Below, in pieces: positions 1 to 7,500 of a DNA stretch of 10,293 nt. Made by a program: the position numbers and the translations under genes. Source of the DNA: Acidisphaera sp035272265 (lineage in GTDB: Bacteria > Pseudomonadota > Alphaproteobacteria > Acetobacterales > Acetobacteraceae); NCBI GenBank assembly GCA_035272265.1, contig DATEQV010000460.1:1-10293 (forward strand), written 5' to 3'. The number at the start of each line of letters is the position of its first letter. Within the stretch, counting starts at the first letter, position 1. The notes beneath the pieces were generated by a model that ran no database searches, had not been told where the DNA came from, and saw nothing but the letters and a program-made list of their open reading frames with translations.

Positions 1-335
1 GCCAGCCACGTCTCTGCCTCTTCGTCCTCGGGTGCGGCGCCGTTCGGCAGGACCATGGCGACGGTGAGCGGAAACTGCCGCCCGGCGGCGTCCACGCTCG
101 GCATCCACAGGCCGATGACCCGCTCCGCCCCGCACTGGCCGGGCGGCAGCGAGAACCGCCAGACCGGCGCCTCCATCCAGCACGCGTTCCACGCCTCGCC
201 GAGGATATCACGGGCGCCGGGCAGCACGCCCTGCAGCCATGTGTCCCAGGCGGTCACGAAACCGGCCGGAAGACCGGCGCGGACGAAATCGCCGCGCGAG
301 GGGATCTTGCCGTAGAAACCTGTCGCCGGCGGCAT
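1..335 (-). CDS. tagF: TagF, T6SS post-translational repressor (N-terminal part, cut by window edge)
   Basis: The reverse strand encodes 111 complete residues beginning MPPATGFYGKIPSRGDFVR and running off the left edge. The opening GFYGKIPSRGDFV, a nearby FVTAWDTWLQ and the later WRFSLPPGQCG and VIGLWMPSVD blocks are the signature of the TagF N-terminal domain (DUF2094 / BMA_A0400 type). In Pseudomonas and Agrobacterium, TagF blocks T6SS assembly until the PpkA kinase pathway relieves it; a PpkA-like kinase lies 1.8 kb away here. The ATG at 335-333 was chosen because the conserved motif begins within a few residues of it and a strong AAGGAGG sits just upstream. It starts 17 bp after the tssL stop, so the two genes are almost certainly cotranscribed. 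In some alphaproteobacteria TagF is fused to the PppA phosphatase; the missing C-terminus prevents checking that. Confidence 0.9.
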   Translation of the reverse strand, partial: MPPATGFYGKIPSRGDFVRAGLPAGFVTAWDTWLQGVLPGARDILGEAWNACWMEAPVWRFSLPPGQCGAERVIGLWMPSVDAAGRQFPLTVAMVLPNGAAPEDEEAETWL

Positions 336-345
336 TCCAGGAACT

Positions 346-354
346 CTCCTCCTT
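346..354 (-). promoter_or_regulatory. Ribosome binding site of tagF overlapping the tssL stop
   Basis: On the reverse strand TAAGGAGGAG contains both the tssL stop codon (355-353) and a near-perfect Shine-Dalgarno sequence, about 10 nt before the tagF ATG at 335. This supports translational coupling of tssL and tagF. Confidence 0.7.
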
Positions 355-1747
355 ACGCCGGCCGGTGCAGGACCAGCTCGATGCGGCGGTTGCGCTCGCG
401 CCCGTCCAGCGTCGTGTTGGGGGCGATCGGGTCCGCGTCCGCGCGGCCCTCCGCGTGCAGGCGGCTCGCATCATCCATGCCGCGGCCGATCAGCGTGGCG
501 GCGGCGCGGGCGCGGGCGGTCGAGAGCTGGAAATTCGACGGGAACTCGACGGTGCGGATCGGCTGGTTGTCGGTGTAGGCGACCACGTCGATCGTGCCGC
601 GCTCGTCCTTCAGCGCCGCGCCGAGCTGGGTGAGCAGCGGGACGAAGCGCGGCAGCACCGTCGCCGCGCGCAGGGCGAACATGCTGTTGGCGGCGATGCG
701 GATGACCGGCACGGCGTCGGTGCCGGCGACCGACACGAAGCCCTGGTCGATCTCCGCCTTCAGCGTCGCACGCAGCGTGTCGAGCGTATTTCCTTCGGGC
801 GGCGGCGGCCCCGGCTTGGGCGGCTCGACCGGCGCGGCGCGGGCGATCTGCGGCATGTGCGCGGGCGGGCTCGCCAGCGCGCGTTCGTACAGCGCGTCGG
901 ACAACTGATTGAGGCCGAACGAGAACCACGCGAACAGGCCGCCCACGCAGGCGATGCCGGCGACGGCGGCGATCCAGACCGGAAAGATCGTGCGCTTGGG
1001 GCGGTACGGCGCCGAAGCGCCCTTCCAATGCGGCGAGAGCGTCGCACTCTGCGCGCCGCGCTGGCGATGGATCACGGCCTGGACGTCCGCGCGCAGGCGT
1101 TCGAACTCGGCAGGGCCGCGCTGCGCGGCGCGATAGCGGCCGACAAAGCCGAGCGACAGGCACAGATACATCAGCTCCAGCACGGGCAACTGCGTGGCGG
1201 CGTTCTGCCGTGCCTGCGCCAGCACGTCGTAGAAGCGCTCGCCGCTGCGCGCCTCCTGGTGGAAGGTCGCGGCGAGCGAGCGCGCGGCCCACGCGCCCTG
1301 GCTGCCCCACGGCGTGTTGAGCACGACGTCGTCCAGGCTCGCGCACAGCGCATAATGCGCGGGGCGCAGCTGTTCGACCGGGATATTGGCGGCGCGCGCG
1401 GCCTTCTCGAACTCGTTGAGCGCGCGGATCGCGTTGGCGCGCAGCTCGCCGGGGTCCGGCTGGGTCAGGATGTTGCGCAGGCGGGACAGAAGCTGCAGCA
1501 GCGGCGCGGCGGCGGCGAGCAGCGGCGAGGCGCCGGTCGCCGGCAGGTCGATCTCGGGCGGCGGTGTCGCCGGCGCTGCGGGTGCGGCCGGCGTCCCGGG
1601 CGCGGGCGGCGCGCGGCGGGGCGCGATGATCGTGGCCTCGCCGGGGCTGGGCGGTGGAGGTGGGGCCGCGCGGCGGCCTCCCGGGACGGGGCGGATGACC
1701 GTGCGGTCGCCGTCTTCGGGTTCGGCGAACGGATTTTCGGCCGTTAT
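353..1747 (-). CDS. tssL: TssL (DotU/IcmH) with C-terminal OmpA-like peptidoglycan-binding domain
   Basis: This is an inner-membrane component of the T6SS membrane complex and partner of TssM. Read from position 1747 it gives 464 residues. The N-terminus ENPFAEPEDGDRTVIRP is the typical start of long TssL proteins. A Pro/Ala-rich stretch (residues 27-64) leads into the DotU domain (about 72-250, with LNTPWG and ELMYLCLSLGFVGRYR). One membrane helix follows (about 254-276, VWIAAVAGIACVGGLFAWF), and then an OmpA-like domain (about 348-464). That domain shows TDNQPIR, NFQLSTARA and the closing GRERNRRIEL, which in this family binds peptidoglycan. An in-frame TGA at 1771-1769 limits the start, and no ATG, GTG or TTG occurs between it and the conserved N-terminus. 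The best-placed codon is ATA at 1747-1745, 6 nt after AAGGAGGG; ACG at 1744-1742 is the alternative. The first downstream GTG (1324) would delete most of the DotU domain. Function is certain; the start is not. Confidence 0.93.
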   Translation of the reverse strand: MTAENPFAEPEDGDRTVIRPVPGGRRAAPPPPPSPGEATIIAPRRAPPAPGTPAAPAAPATPPPEIDLPATGASPLLAAAAPLLQLLSRLRNILTQPDPGELRANAIRALNEFEKAARAANIPVEQLRPAHYALCASLDDVVLNTPWGSQGAWAARSLAATFHQEARSGERFYDVLAQARQNAATQLPVLELMYLCLSLGFVGRYRAAQRGPAEFERLRADVQAVIHRQRGAQSATLSPHWKGASAPYRPKRTIFPVWIAAVAGIACVGGLFAWFSFGLNQLSDALYERALASPPAHMPQIARAAPVEPPKPGPPPPEGNTLDTLRATLKAEIDQGFVSVAGTDAVPVIRIAANSMFALRAATVLPRFVPLLTQLGAALKDERGTIDVVAYTDNQPIRTVEFPSNFQLSTARARAAATLIGRGMDDASRLHAEGRADADPIAPNTTLDGRERNRRIELVLHRPA

Positions 1748-1753
1748 GGCGTG

Positions 1754-1761
1754 CCCTCCTT
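1754..1761 (-). promoter_or_regulatory. Strong ribosome binding site before a non-canonical tssL start
   Basis: The reverse strand reads AAGGAGGG here. It lies 6 nt from ATA (1747) and 9 nt from ACG (1744), and no canonical start codon is within reach in the tssL frame. It is the main reason for placing the tssL start at 1747 rather than at the downstream GTG. Confidence 0.65.
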
Positions 1762-1879
1762 CCGCCGCTCATGCCCGGCCGTCGCGAGGCCAAGCCCATC
1801 AGTCCAGAACCGGCTGTTCCGATTCTTCAATGTCGGCGTCGAGGAGCGCAGCATGTTGCGGGCCACGGACACCATGACG

Positions 1880-1909
1880 ATTCTAGCAGAACGATGAGCA
1901 ACCCGGAAA
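1880..1909 (-). promoter_or_regulatory. Weak sigma70-like promoter candidate for tssL-tagF
   Basis: The reverse strand has TAGAAT (1885-1880), a 5/6 match to the -10 consensus. The upstream hexamer at the proper distance (TTTCCG or TTCCGG) is a poor -35. The position upstream of tssL fits, but this is only a motif match. Confidence 0.25.
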
Positions 1910-1956
1910 CGGTGAAGCCGCGCTGTCGGTCTCCCGGCAGCAGCTACCGGCTGCAA

Positions 1957-1976
1957 CGGCACCCTTGTGGGTGCCG
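1957..1976. promoter_or_regulatory. Perfect 8-bp inverted repeat in the divergent region
   Basis: CGGCACCC (1957-1964) and GGGTGCCG (1969-1976) form a perfect stem with a TTGT loop. Flanking GCTG and CAGC can extend the stem past a 3-nt bulge. There is no T-tract, so an operator or leader-RNA hairpin is more likely than a terminator. Confidence 0.35.
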
Positions 1977-2120
1977 CAGCCGCCCGGCTACGGTGCAAGA
2001 CGCTGACGCGAGGGGCCCGGCCGCTTGGCGGCGCGTGTCGGAGGTCCGCGACCATGCAGCATTGCAGCACCGCGCGCGTGATCGAGACGCGGCGGACGAG
2101 GCCCTGATGAGCGAGGCCGG

Positions 2121-4385
2121 ATGAGCCAGGCTGGCACCGGGCAGGCGACGCTCGGCAAATACGAAATCCGCGGAAAGCTCGGCCGGGGCGCAATGGGAGT
2201 CGTGCTCGACGGCTGGGATCCGCTGATCGGCCGGCGGGTCGCGATCAAGACCGTGCCGCTGATGAACGCGTCGGACCCCGAGGTGCAGGAAAGCCTGGCG
2301 CGCTTCAAGCGCGAGGCGCAGGCGGCAGGCCGCCTGAGCCATCCGAACATCGTCGGCATCTTCGACTACGGCGAGACCGACGCCGCCGCCTACATCGTCA
2401 TGGAATTCGTGCAGGGCCAGTCGCTGAAGGAGCGGCTCGACTCCGGCGAGCGCTTCTCGGTCGCCGAGACCGTGCGCATGATGGAGCAGATCCTCGCCGC
2501 GCTGCAGTACAGCCACGAGCGCGGCGTGGTCCACCGCGACATCAAGTGCGCCAACGTGATGCTGACGCAGGATGGGCGGGTGAAGCTCGCCGATTTCGGC
2601 GTCGCGCGCATCGAAGGCAGCACGATGACGCAGGACGGCTCGATCATCGGCACGCCGGCGTACATGTCGCCCGAGCAGCTGATGGGCCAGCCGGCCGACG
2701 CGCGCAGCGACATCTACTCGGCGGGCGTGGTGCTGTACCAGCTGCTGGCGGGCGAGCGGCCGTTCGACGGCGGCCTGGCGTCGATCACGCACAAGGTGCT
2801 GAACACGATCCCGCCGCGTCCGTCGGAGATCGCGCTGGCCGCCCCGCCGGAGCTCGACGCGATCGTTGCACGCGCAATGAGCCGCCGCCCGCACGACCGC
2901 TACGCCAGCGCGAGCGCCTTCTCGGCAGCGCTGGCGGAGGCCTACCGGTCGCTCTCCGCCGCCGGCACCGTCGCCGCCAAGCAGGCGCCCGCCGACGACG
3001 CGACGGCGGTCCTGACTCCGCCGCGGCCGACCGCCCAGCCGCCCCGCGCAACTTCCCCCGTTGCGCCGCCGCCGGCAGCGAGGCCTCGCGGCCGCGGCGG
3101 CCTGCTGGCCGGTGGCGCCATCGTGGGTCTGCTGCTGGCGGCCGGCGCGGGCTGGTATGCGCTGCACCAGCCGCCCGCACCGCCGCCGGCCAAGCCCGAG
3201 CCCACGGTCGCGAACGGCACCGCCGCTCCCGTTTTCGGCGGACCGAGCACGCCGGCGCCGACGACGCCAACGGCGCCGACACCCAGTCCGCCAGCGGTCG
3301 AGCCGCCTGCGCCGCCAGCACCATCGACACCTTCCGCCGCACCACCGTCCTCGCCGCCGCCCGCGCCGTCGCCGCCGCCGACGACGGCTGTGCAGGAGCA
3401 GCCCGTTCCGCCGCCGCCGCCGCCGGCGCCGTCGCAGCAGACGACGGCCGCGCAGGAGCAACCCGCTCCGCCACCGTCGCCGCCGCCCGCGCCGCCTGTC
3501 GCGGTTCCGTCCAGCGGCACAGCGACACCGCCGCCGACCCCGCCATCGTCCCACCAGGCGGCCACTGCGCCGGCGCCGGAACCCATCCCGCCAGCCCGCG
3601 TGACGCCGGAACCCGCAGCACCGCCGCCGGCACAGCCGCCGCAGCAGCAAGCCGCGAATACGCCTGCGATCGCGCCGCCGGTGACGCCTTCGCCGACCCC
3701 GCCCGCGATCGATCCGGTCGCGTTGCGGATGCGGCTGGGGGACGTCTCAAGCGCGGTCTCGTGCACGACGCCGCACTTCGTCGTCACGCCGGAGGGCGAC
3801 GTGCGGGTGTCCGGCCCCGTCGGCACCGGTACCCCCGATGCCGCGCTGCAGTCCGTCGTCAGGGCGACCGTGCCGGCGACCGCGCGCGTGGTCTGGAACG
3901 CCCATCCGGTGCCGTCGGCCTATTGCGGCATGCTCGATCTGCTGCGCCCGATCCTGGCGGCGTCCGACAGCGGGCTCGCCCTCGCGCTGCACGGCAACGC
4001 GACGCTGCTGCGCGAGAAGGAGCCGATCAGGCCCGACCTGCGGGTGGATTTCCCCGCCTATGTCCAGGTCGACTACCTGTCCAGCGACGGCTCGGTGACG
4101 CATCTGTTCCCCTCGCGCACCAGCACGGACCGGATCGCGGAGCCCGGCGTGACGGTCTCGCTCGACGAGCTTGCCAAGGCCACCTGGGTGGCCGGAATCC
4201 CGTTCGGGACCGATATGATCGTCGCCGTCGCGTCGTCCGTGCCGCTGTTCGCCCCGCGGCGGCTGACCGCCGACGATACGGTGCAGACCTACGTGCCCGC
4301 TCTGCAGGCCGCGATCGACGCGGCGAAGCGCAAGGACGCCAAGGTGGTCGCTCAGATCCTCGTGCTGACGACGCTCAAGAAATAG
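2121..4385 (+). CDS. PpkA-like T6SS-associated Hanks-type Ser/Thr kinase with DUF4384-like C-terminus
   Basis: This 754-residue membrane kinase probably acts in threonine-phosphorylation control of the T6SS, opposing TagF. The kinase domain (about 14-280) has all the core elements: glycine loop GRGAMG (21-26), VAIK lysine K43, E65, catalytic HRDIKCANV (D140, K142, N145), DFG (158-160) and SPE (183-185). The usual proline after HRDIK is cysteine. Residues 281-326 are a linker. A single membrane helix spans about 327-347. It is followed by a Pro/Ala/Thr linker of about 180 residues, a region at about 530-620 resembling the Cys-containing module seen before DUF4384 in related kinases, and a DUF4384-like domain (about 633-712, with VDFPAYVQVDYLSSDGSVTH, FPSR and IPFGTDMIVAVAS). 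The topology implies a cytoplasmic kinase and a periplasmic sensor. The ATG at 2121 has a GAGG four nt upstream. It lies convergent with tssM and divergent from tssL. PpkA is the best functional guess; Stk1-like names are equally usable. Confidence 0.88.
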   Translation: MSQAGTGQATLGKYEIRGKLGRGAMGVVLDGWDPLIGRRVAIKTVPLMNASDPEVQESLARFKREAQAAGRLSHPNIVGIFDYGETDAAAYIVMEFVQGQSLKERLDSGERFSVAETVRMMEQILAALQYSHERGVVHRDIKCANVMLTQDGRVKLADFGVARIEGSTMTQDGSIIGTPAYMSPEQLMGQPADARSDIYSAGVVLYQLLAGERPFDGGLASITHKVLNTIPPRPSEIALAAPPELDAIVARAMSRRPHDRYASASAFSAALAEAYRSLSAAGTVAAKQAPADDATAVLTPPRPTAQPPRATSPVAPPPAARPRGRGGLLAGGAIVGLLLAAGAGWYALHQPPAPPPAKPEPTVANGTAAPVFGGPSTPAPTTPTAPTPSPPAVEPPAPPAPSTPSAAPPSSPPPAPSPPPTTAVQEQPVPPPPPPAPSQQTTAAQEQPAPPPSPPPAPPVAVPSSGTATPPPTPPSSHQAATAPAPEPIPPARVTPEPAAPPPAQPPQQQAANTPAIAPPVTPSPTPPAIDPVALRMRLGDVSSAVSCTTPHFVVTPEGDVRVSGPVGTGTPDAALQSVVRATVPATARVVWNAHPVPSAYCGMLDLLRPILAASDSGLALALHGNATLLREKEPIRPDLRVDFPAYVQVDYLSSDGSVTHLFPSRTSTDRIAEPGVTVSLDELAKATWVAGIPFGTDMIVAVASSVPLFAPRRLTADDTVQTYVPALQAAIDAAKRKDAKVVAQILVLTTLKK
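3381..3500 (+). repeat. Two tandem 60-bp units inside the ppkA proline-rich linker
   Basis: Units 3381-3440 and 3441-3500 both open with ACGACGGC and encode imperfect 20-residue repeats, TTAVQEQPVPPPP... and TTAAQEQPAPPPS.... This points to in-frame expansion of the extracytoplasmic linker. Confidence 0.7.
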
Positions 4386-4414
4386 AGCGGTTTCAATCTG
4401 AGTGCGATCGCGCT

Positions 4415-4442
4415 CACCCCGGTCTCGTCACCCCGGTCTCGT
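4415..4442. repeat. Perfect 14-bp tandem duplication at the left edge of element A
   Basis: CACCCCGGTCTCGT occurs twice head to tail (4415-4428 and 4429-4442). The second copy overlaps the first three bases of the palindromic element that starts at 4440, so it may be a trace of insertion or replication slippage. Confidence 0.75.
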
Positions 4443-4526
4443 CATGGTCCGCGAAGGCGGACCATCCACGCCTCTTGCCGGCCGCGTGAAAGAAGGCGTG
4501 AATGGCCCGCCTGCGGGGCGGTGACG
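4440..4526 (+). mobile_element. Element A: gene-less, MITE-like copy of the palindrome-bounded family
   Basis: The left end (4440-4473) matches the left ends of copies C and D at 9326 and 9873 for 34 bases, including the perfect hairpin arms ATGGTCCGC and GCGGACCAT with a GAAG loop. The right end (4493-4526) is a degenerate version of the inverted end: it begins AAGGCGTG and ends GTGACG, with several substitutions in the stem. Only about 20 bp lie between the two ends, so no nuclease gene remains. Confidence 0.7.
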
Positions 4527-4565
4527 GCAACAAAGTGCCAACACATCCACTCCGAACCGCTCTAG

Positions 4566-7500
4566 CTACTGCTGCACCGCGGGGCAGCGGAACGACGTCA
4601 GCACGCCCGGCGCGAACGCATTGACCGTCGATCCGGCGCGCAGCTCGAACACCGCGCGGCGGTCACCCGCCTGGAACGTCAGCGTGTATTTGTCGCCGGT
4701 TCCGGTGTCCTTCGGATGCCCCTGGTTGAGCAGGCGGAACATCGCCCACGGGCCATTTGCCTGCAGCGTGCCGCCTCCGCCGGAAGGCGGCGGGTCGAAG
4801 GTCAGCTTCACGGTCTCCATGTGGTTCGCGCCCGGCCACACGATCTGCGTGGTGTGCGGCGGCGCGCGCGACGCGACCACGGTCGTCCCGCCGAAATCCA
4901 GCGTGGCCTGTTTCGTCGCAGCATCGACGCTCACCGGCGCGATGTCGAAGCGGATCGTCGGCGTGCTCGCCCCGCCGGGGAAGAACGTGTCGCGGATCGT
5001 CGCCGCGCGCTGGAACTGCGCCAGATCCGCCGGCGTGATCGGCGCGGAGACGTTGTTGACCTGCTGCAACGTCCACGGCTTGGCCGTGGTCACGATATAG
5101 GGATGCAGCTGCGTCACGACGAAGCCGTCCAGGACGCCGCTCGGCCCGAACAGCTTGGTGAAGTCGTCGAGCGACGCGTCGCTGGTCGCAGTCGCATCGA
5201 ACGGATAGTGCCCGTTGACCGCCGCGGCGCACACCGCCGCCGGACCGCCATCCGCGTTGTACAGCGCCGCGATCTGCGCCCGCGGATCGTTGCCGCGCAG
5301 CGCCGCACCACTCGTCGCCAGCGACGCCAGCCAGCGCGACAGCGGCGGCGGCTGACGCTTCGCCTCGACGCGCAGCGCGAGCGTCGGATCGGCGCCGCCG
5401 GCCGGCGCCTGCGCGCCGCTCGAACCCGGCGCGGCCGCCGCCATCTTCGCGAGTTGCTGCTGCAGGTCGATCATCGACTTCAGCACGAGGTCGATCGGCG
5501 CGCCCGGACCGTTGCCGACCAGATCGCGCACCGCCTTGAAGTGCTCGTCCACCTCGTGTCCGGGCGGCTGCGCCGCTTGCTCGTTCGCCGTCTGCTGGTT
5601 GCCGAACAACGTGGCCAGCCGCTGGTCCGCGGCCGGTGCCGGGGTCGCGCTCGTGCCGCTCGCGCTCGCGCCGCCGCCGGGCGGCACCGTCAGCGTCACC
5701 TGCCGCGCGATCGAGGCCAGCAGCTTGCGCATCGGGGATTCGGGCGAGGCCAGGATGTACAAATCCTGCGCCGCCTCGGCGAGGCTGCGCAGCGGCATGA
5801 TGTTCAAATCCGCCAGCATCGCGTCCCACAGGCGGATGTAGTCCGCCTCGTACAGCTGGATCACCTGCTGCTCGATGGCCTGCATCTGCGGGCTGTTCGG
5901 ATCGATCTGCGCCCGCTCGCCGAGCACCCAGCTTTCCGAAGCGATCGTCTTCGCCGCGTTGCCGACCGCCGGCACCACCACGCGATAGAACCCGTCCAGT
6001 GTGAAGAAGCCGGGGATGCCGTCGTCCATCGACTTGCCCGACGCGCGCACGAAGATGCCGACGCCGGCCGGCCCGAGCGCGTCGCGCGGCTTCCACGGCG
6101 GGACCGCCTGCGCCGCCGCCGACGGCCGGATCAACGAATACACACGCTGCGCCAGCGAAACGCGGCCGAACGTGCTGCGCGCCTGCGCCACCAGCGCGCC
6201 GTCCAGCTGCACCTGCGGCAGCGGCTGCGACAGCAGCGCGTCCATATGCTGCAGCAGCGACTCGCGCATCGGCGCCGTGGCCGCGCCCGGGTAGCTCGCC
6301 TCCCAGTCCAGCATCATCCAGTCGTGCACCAGCCCGCGATCGAGCGGGCCCGCATTGCCCAGCATCAGGTACACACGCGTCGCCTCGTACACGAAGTCGG
6401 GCTGGTTCATGCGCCCGCGCATCTCCGCCTCCAGCCGCCAGATCAGCCGCGGCAGCAGGGCGTAGCCGAGCGCGTGGCGATACACCTCGCGCGCGGCCGC
6501 ATCGAGCTTCGCGGTCTGCGACAGGCCGAGTTCCCAGCGTCCGCCTTGCCTCTGGCCGTGCGGCAGGTTGCGCGCTTCGTCGAGCAGCGGCAGCAGCTCC
6601 GGCAGGTCGGCGTCGCTGACCGGATCGAGCGGCATCTCGCGCGCCGCCTGTTCGTACGCGCTCAGCGCCTGCGCCGTGTTGGCGATCGCGTCGGCGGCGT
6701 TGTTGCGCGCGACCCACAATACCGCACCCGCAGCGACCACCAGCAGCGCCACGACGGCATAGGCGCTGCCGCGCAGCAGCAGCACGCGGCGCGCGCGGCC
6801 GGGCGGCTGCGAGACCAGCATCGCCTCGCTGAAGATCACGCCCTGCAGCAGCTCGGCGAGGAAATAGCTGCGCCCCGCCTCGGGCCGCAGCGTCGGCAGC
6901 CGCCGCTGATCGAGGCCGAAGCTGCGCGCCAGCCGGCCCGTCAGTCGGTCGATCGGCGTGCCCTCTTGCGTGGCCGACGTCAGATACACGCCGCGCAGCA
7001 GCGGCGCGCGCTCCTGCTTGGATGCGGCGAACGTGTCCTGGATGAAGGCGGCGATCGGCGGACCGAGGCTGGCGACCTGGGCCGGAAAGCCGGCGATCAG
7101 CGCGCGGCGATCGAGGTCGGGCTCGGCCTGCAGGCGATCGATCAGCTGCGCGTTCAGCCGTTCCAGCAGCAGCTGGAACTCGGCCTCGAACGCGGCACCG
7201 GGGTTCGCCTGCCCGGCGCCGAGCGGGAACGTCGCACCCCACACCTGGGCGCGCCCGTCGCGATCGAGGTTGCCGAAGAATTCGCTGAAGCCGGCGAGCA
7301 GGTCGGCCTTGGTGAACAGCAGATAGACCGGCATGCGCACGCCCAGCCGCGTCTCCAGCTCATGCACCCGCTGGCGGATCGCGCGCACATGGGCGGCGCG
7401 CTCGGCGTCGGTCGCGCGGGCGATGTCGTTCACCGCGAATGCGACCAGCACGCCGTTCAGCGGCTGGCGCGTCCGCGTGCGCTTGAGCAGGTCCAGGAAC

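Larger units (their letters stand above)
1748..2120. other. Divergent tssL / ppkA intergenic region, no convincing gene
   Basis: These 373 bases separate divergent tssL and ppkA. Open frames exist, but none looks like a known protein. A forward frame from ATG 1893 (77 codons including stop) ends in a TGA that overlaps the ppkA ATG as ATGA. Its codons turn un-GC-biased after the first nine (tgt, tct, cct), so I do not call it a gene. A reverse frame from ATG 1875 (43 residues) ends at TAA 1746-1744, overlapping the putative ATA start of tssL. Either could be a leader peptide used for translational coupling, but neither has a good ribosome binding site. A short hairpin (1957-1976) and a weak promoter-like motif (1880-1909) are listed separately. 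A near-perfect 14-bp direct repeat (2107-2120 and 2121-2134, two mismatches) sits on the ppkA start. Confidence 0.5.
4383..4564. repeat. Inverted repeat bracketing the whole ppkA/tssM intergenic gap
   Basis: TAGAGCGGTT (4383-4392) and AACCGCTCTA (4555-4564) are perfect 10-bp inverted repeats. A second inner pair, GAGTG (4400-4404) and CACTC (4548-4552), extends the match. The left arm contains the ppkA stop codon TAG, and the right arm ends one base before the tssM stop (reverse strand, 4568-4566). If the arms were once contiguous they would make a bidirectional terminator-like hairpin between two convergent genes, later opened by insertion of element A. Confidence 0.65.

Noticed and set aside
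239..1897. A 552-codon forward frame antisense to tagF and tssL
   Set aside because: Arg-rich low-complexity translation; both reverse genes are identified by conserved motifs and good ribosome binding sites.
2050..2075. Possible fifth palindromic element (GGTCCGCGACC with a nearby CATG)
   Set aside because: Only a 4-bp stem and a short coincidental match to the family's core; the flanking AAGGCGTG or CACGCCTT boundary is absent.
1893..2124. Small forward frame ending in an ATGA overlap with the kinase start
   Set aside because: The overlap is attractive, but there is no ribosome binding site, codon use is not GC-biased after the first residues, and the product resembles nothing known. A leader peptide cannot be excluded.
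1944..3650. A 568-codon reverse frame antisense to the kinase gene
   Set aside because: The translation is mostly poly-Arg/Gly, the mirror of the GC-rich kinase domain and proline linker; it has no recognisable motif.
2546..4489. A 647-codon forward frame overlapping the kinase gene in another phase
   Set aside because: It begins inside the kinase catalytic loop, has shadow-type composition and runs through the intergenic repeat.
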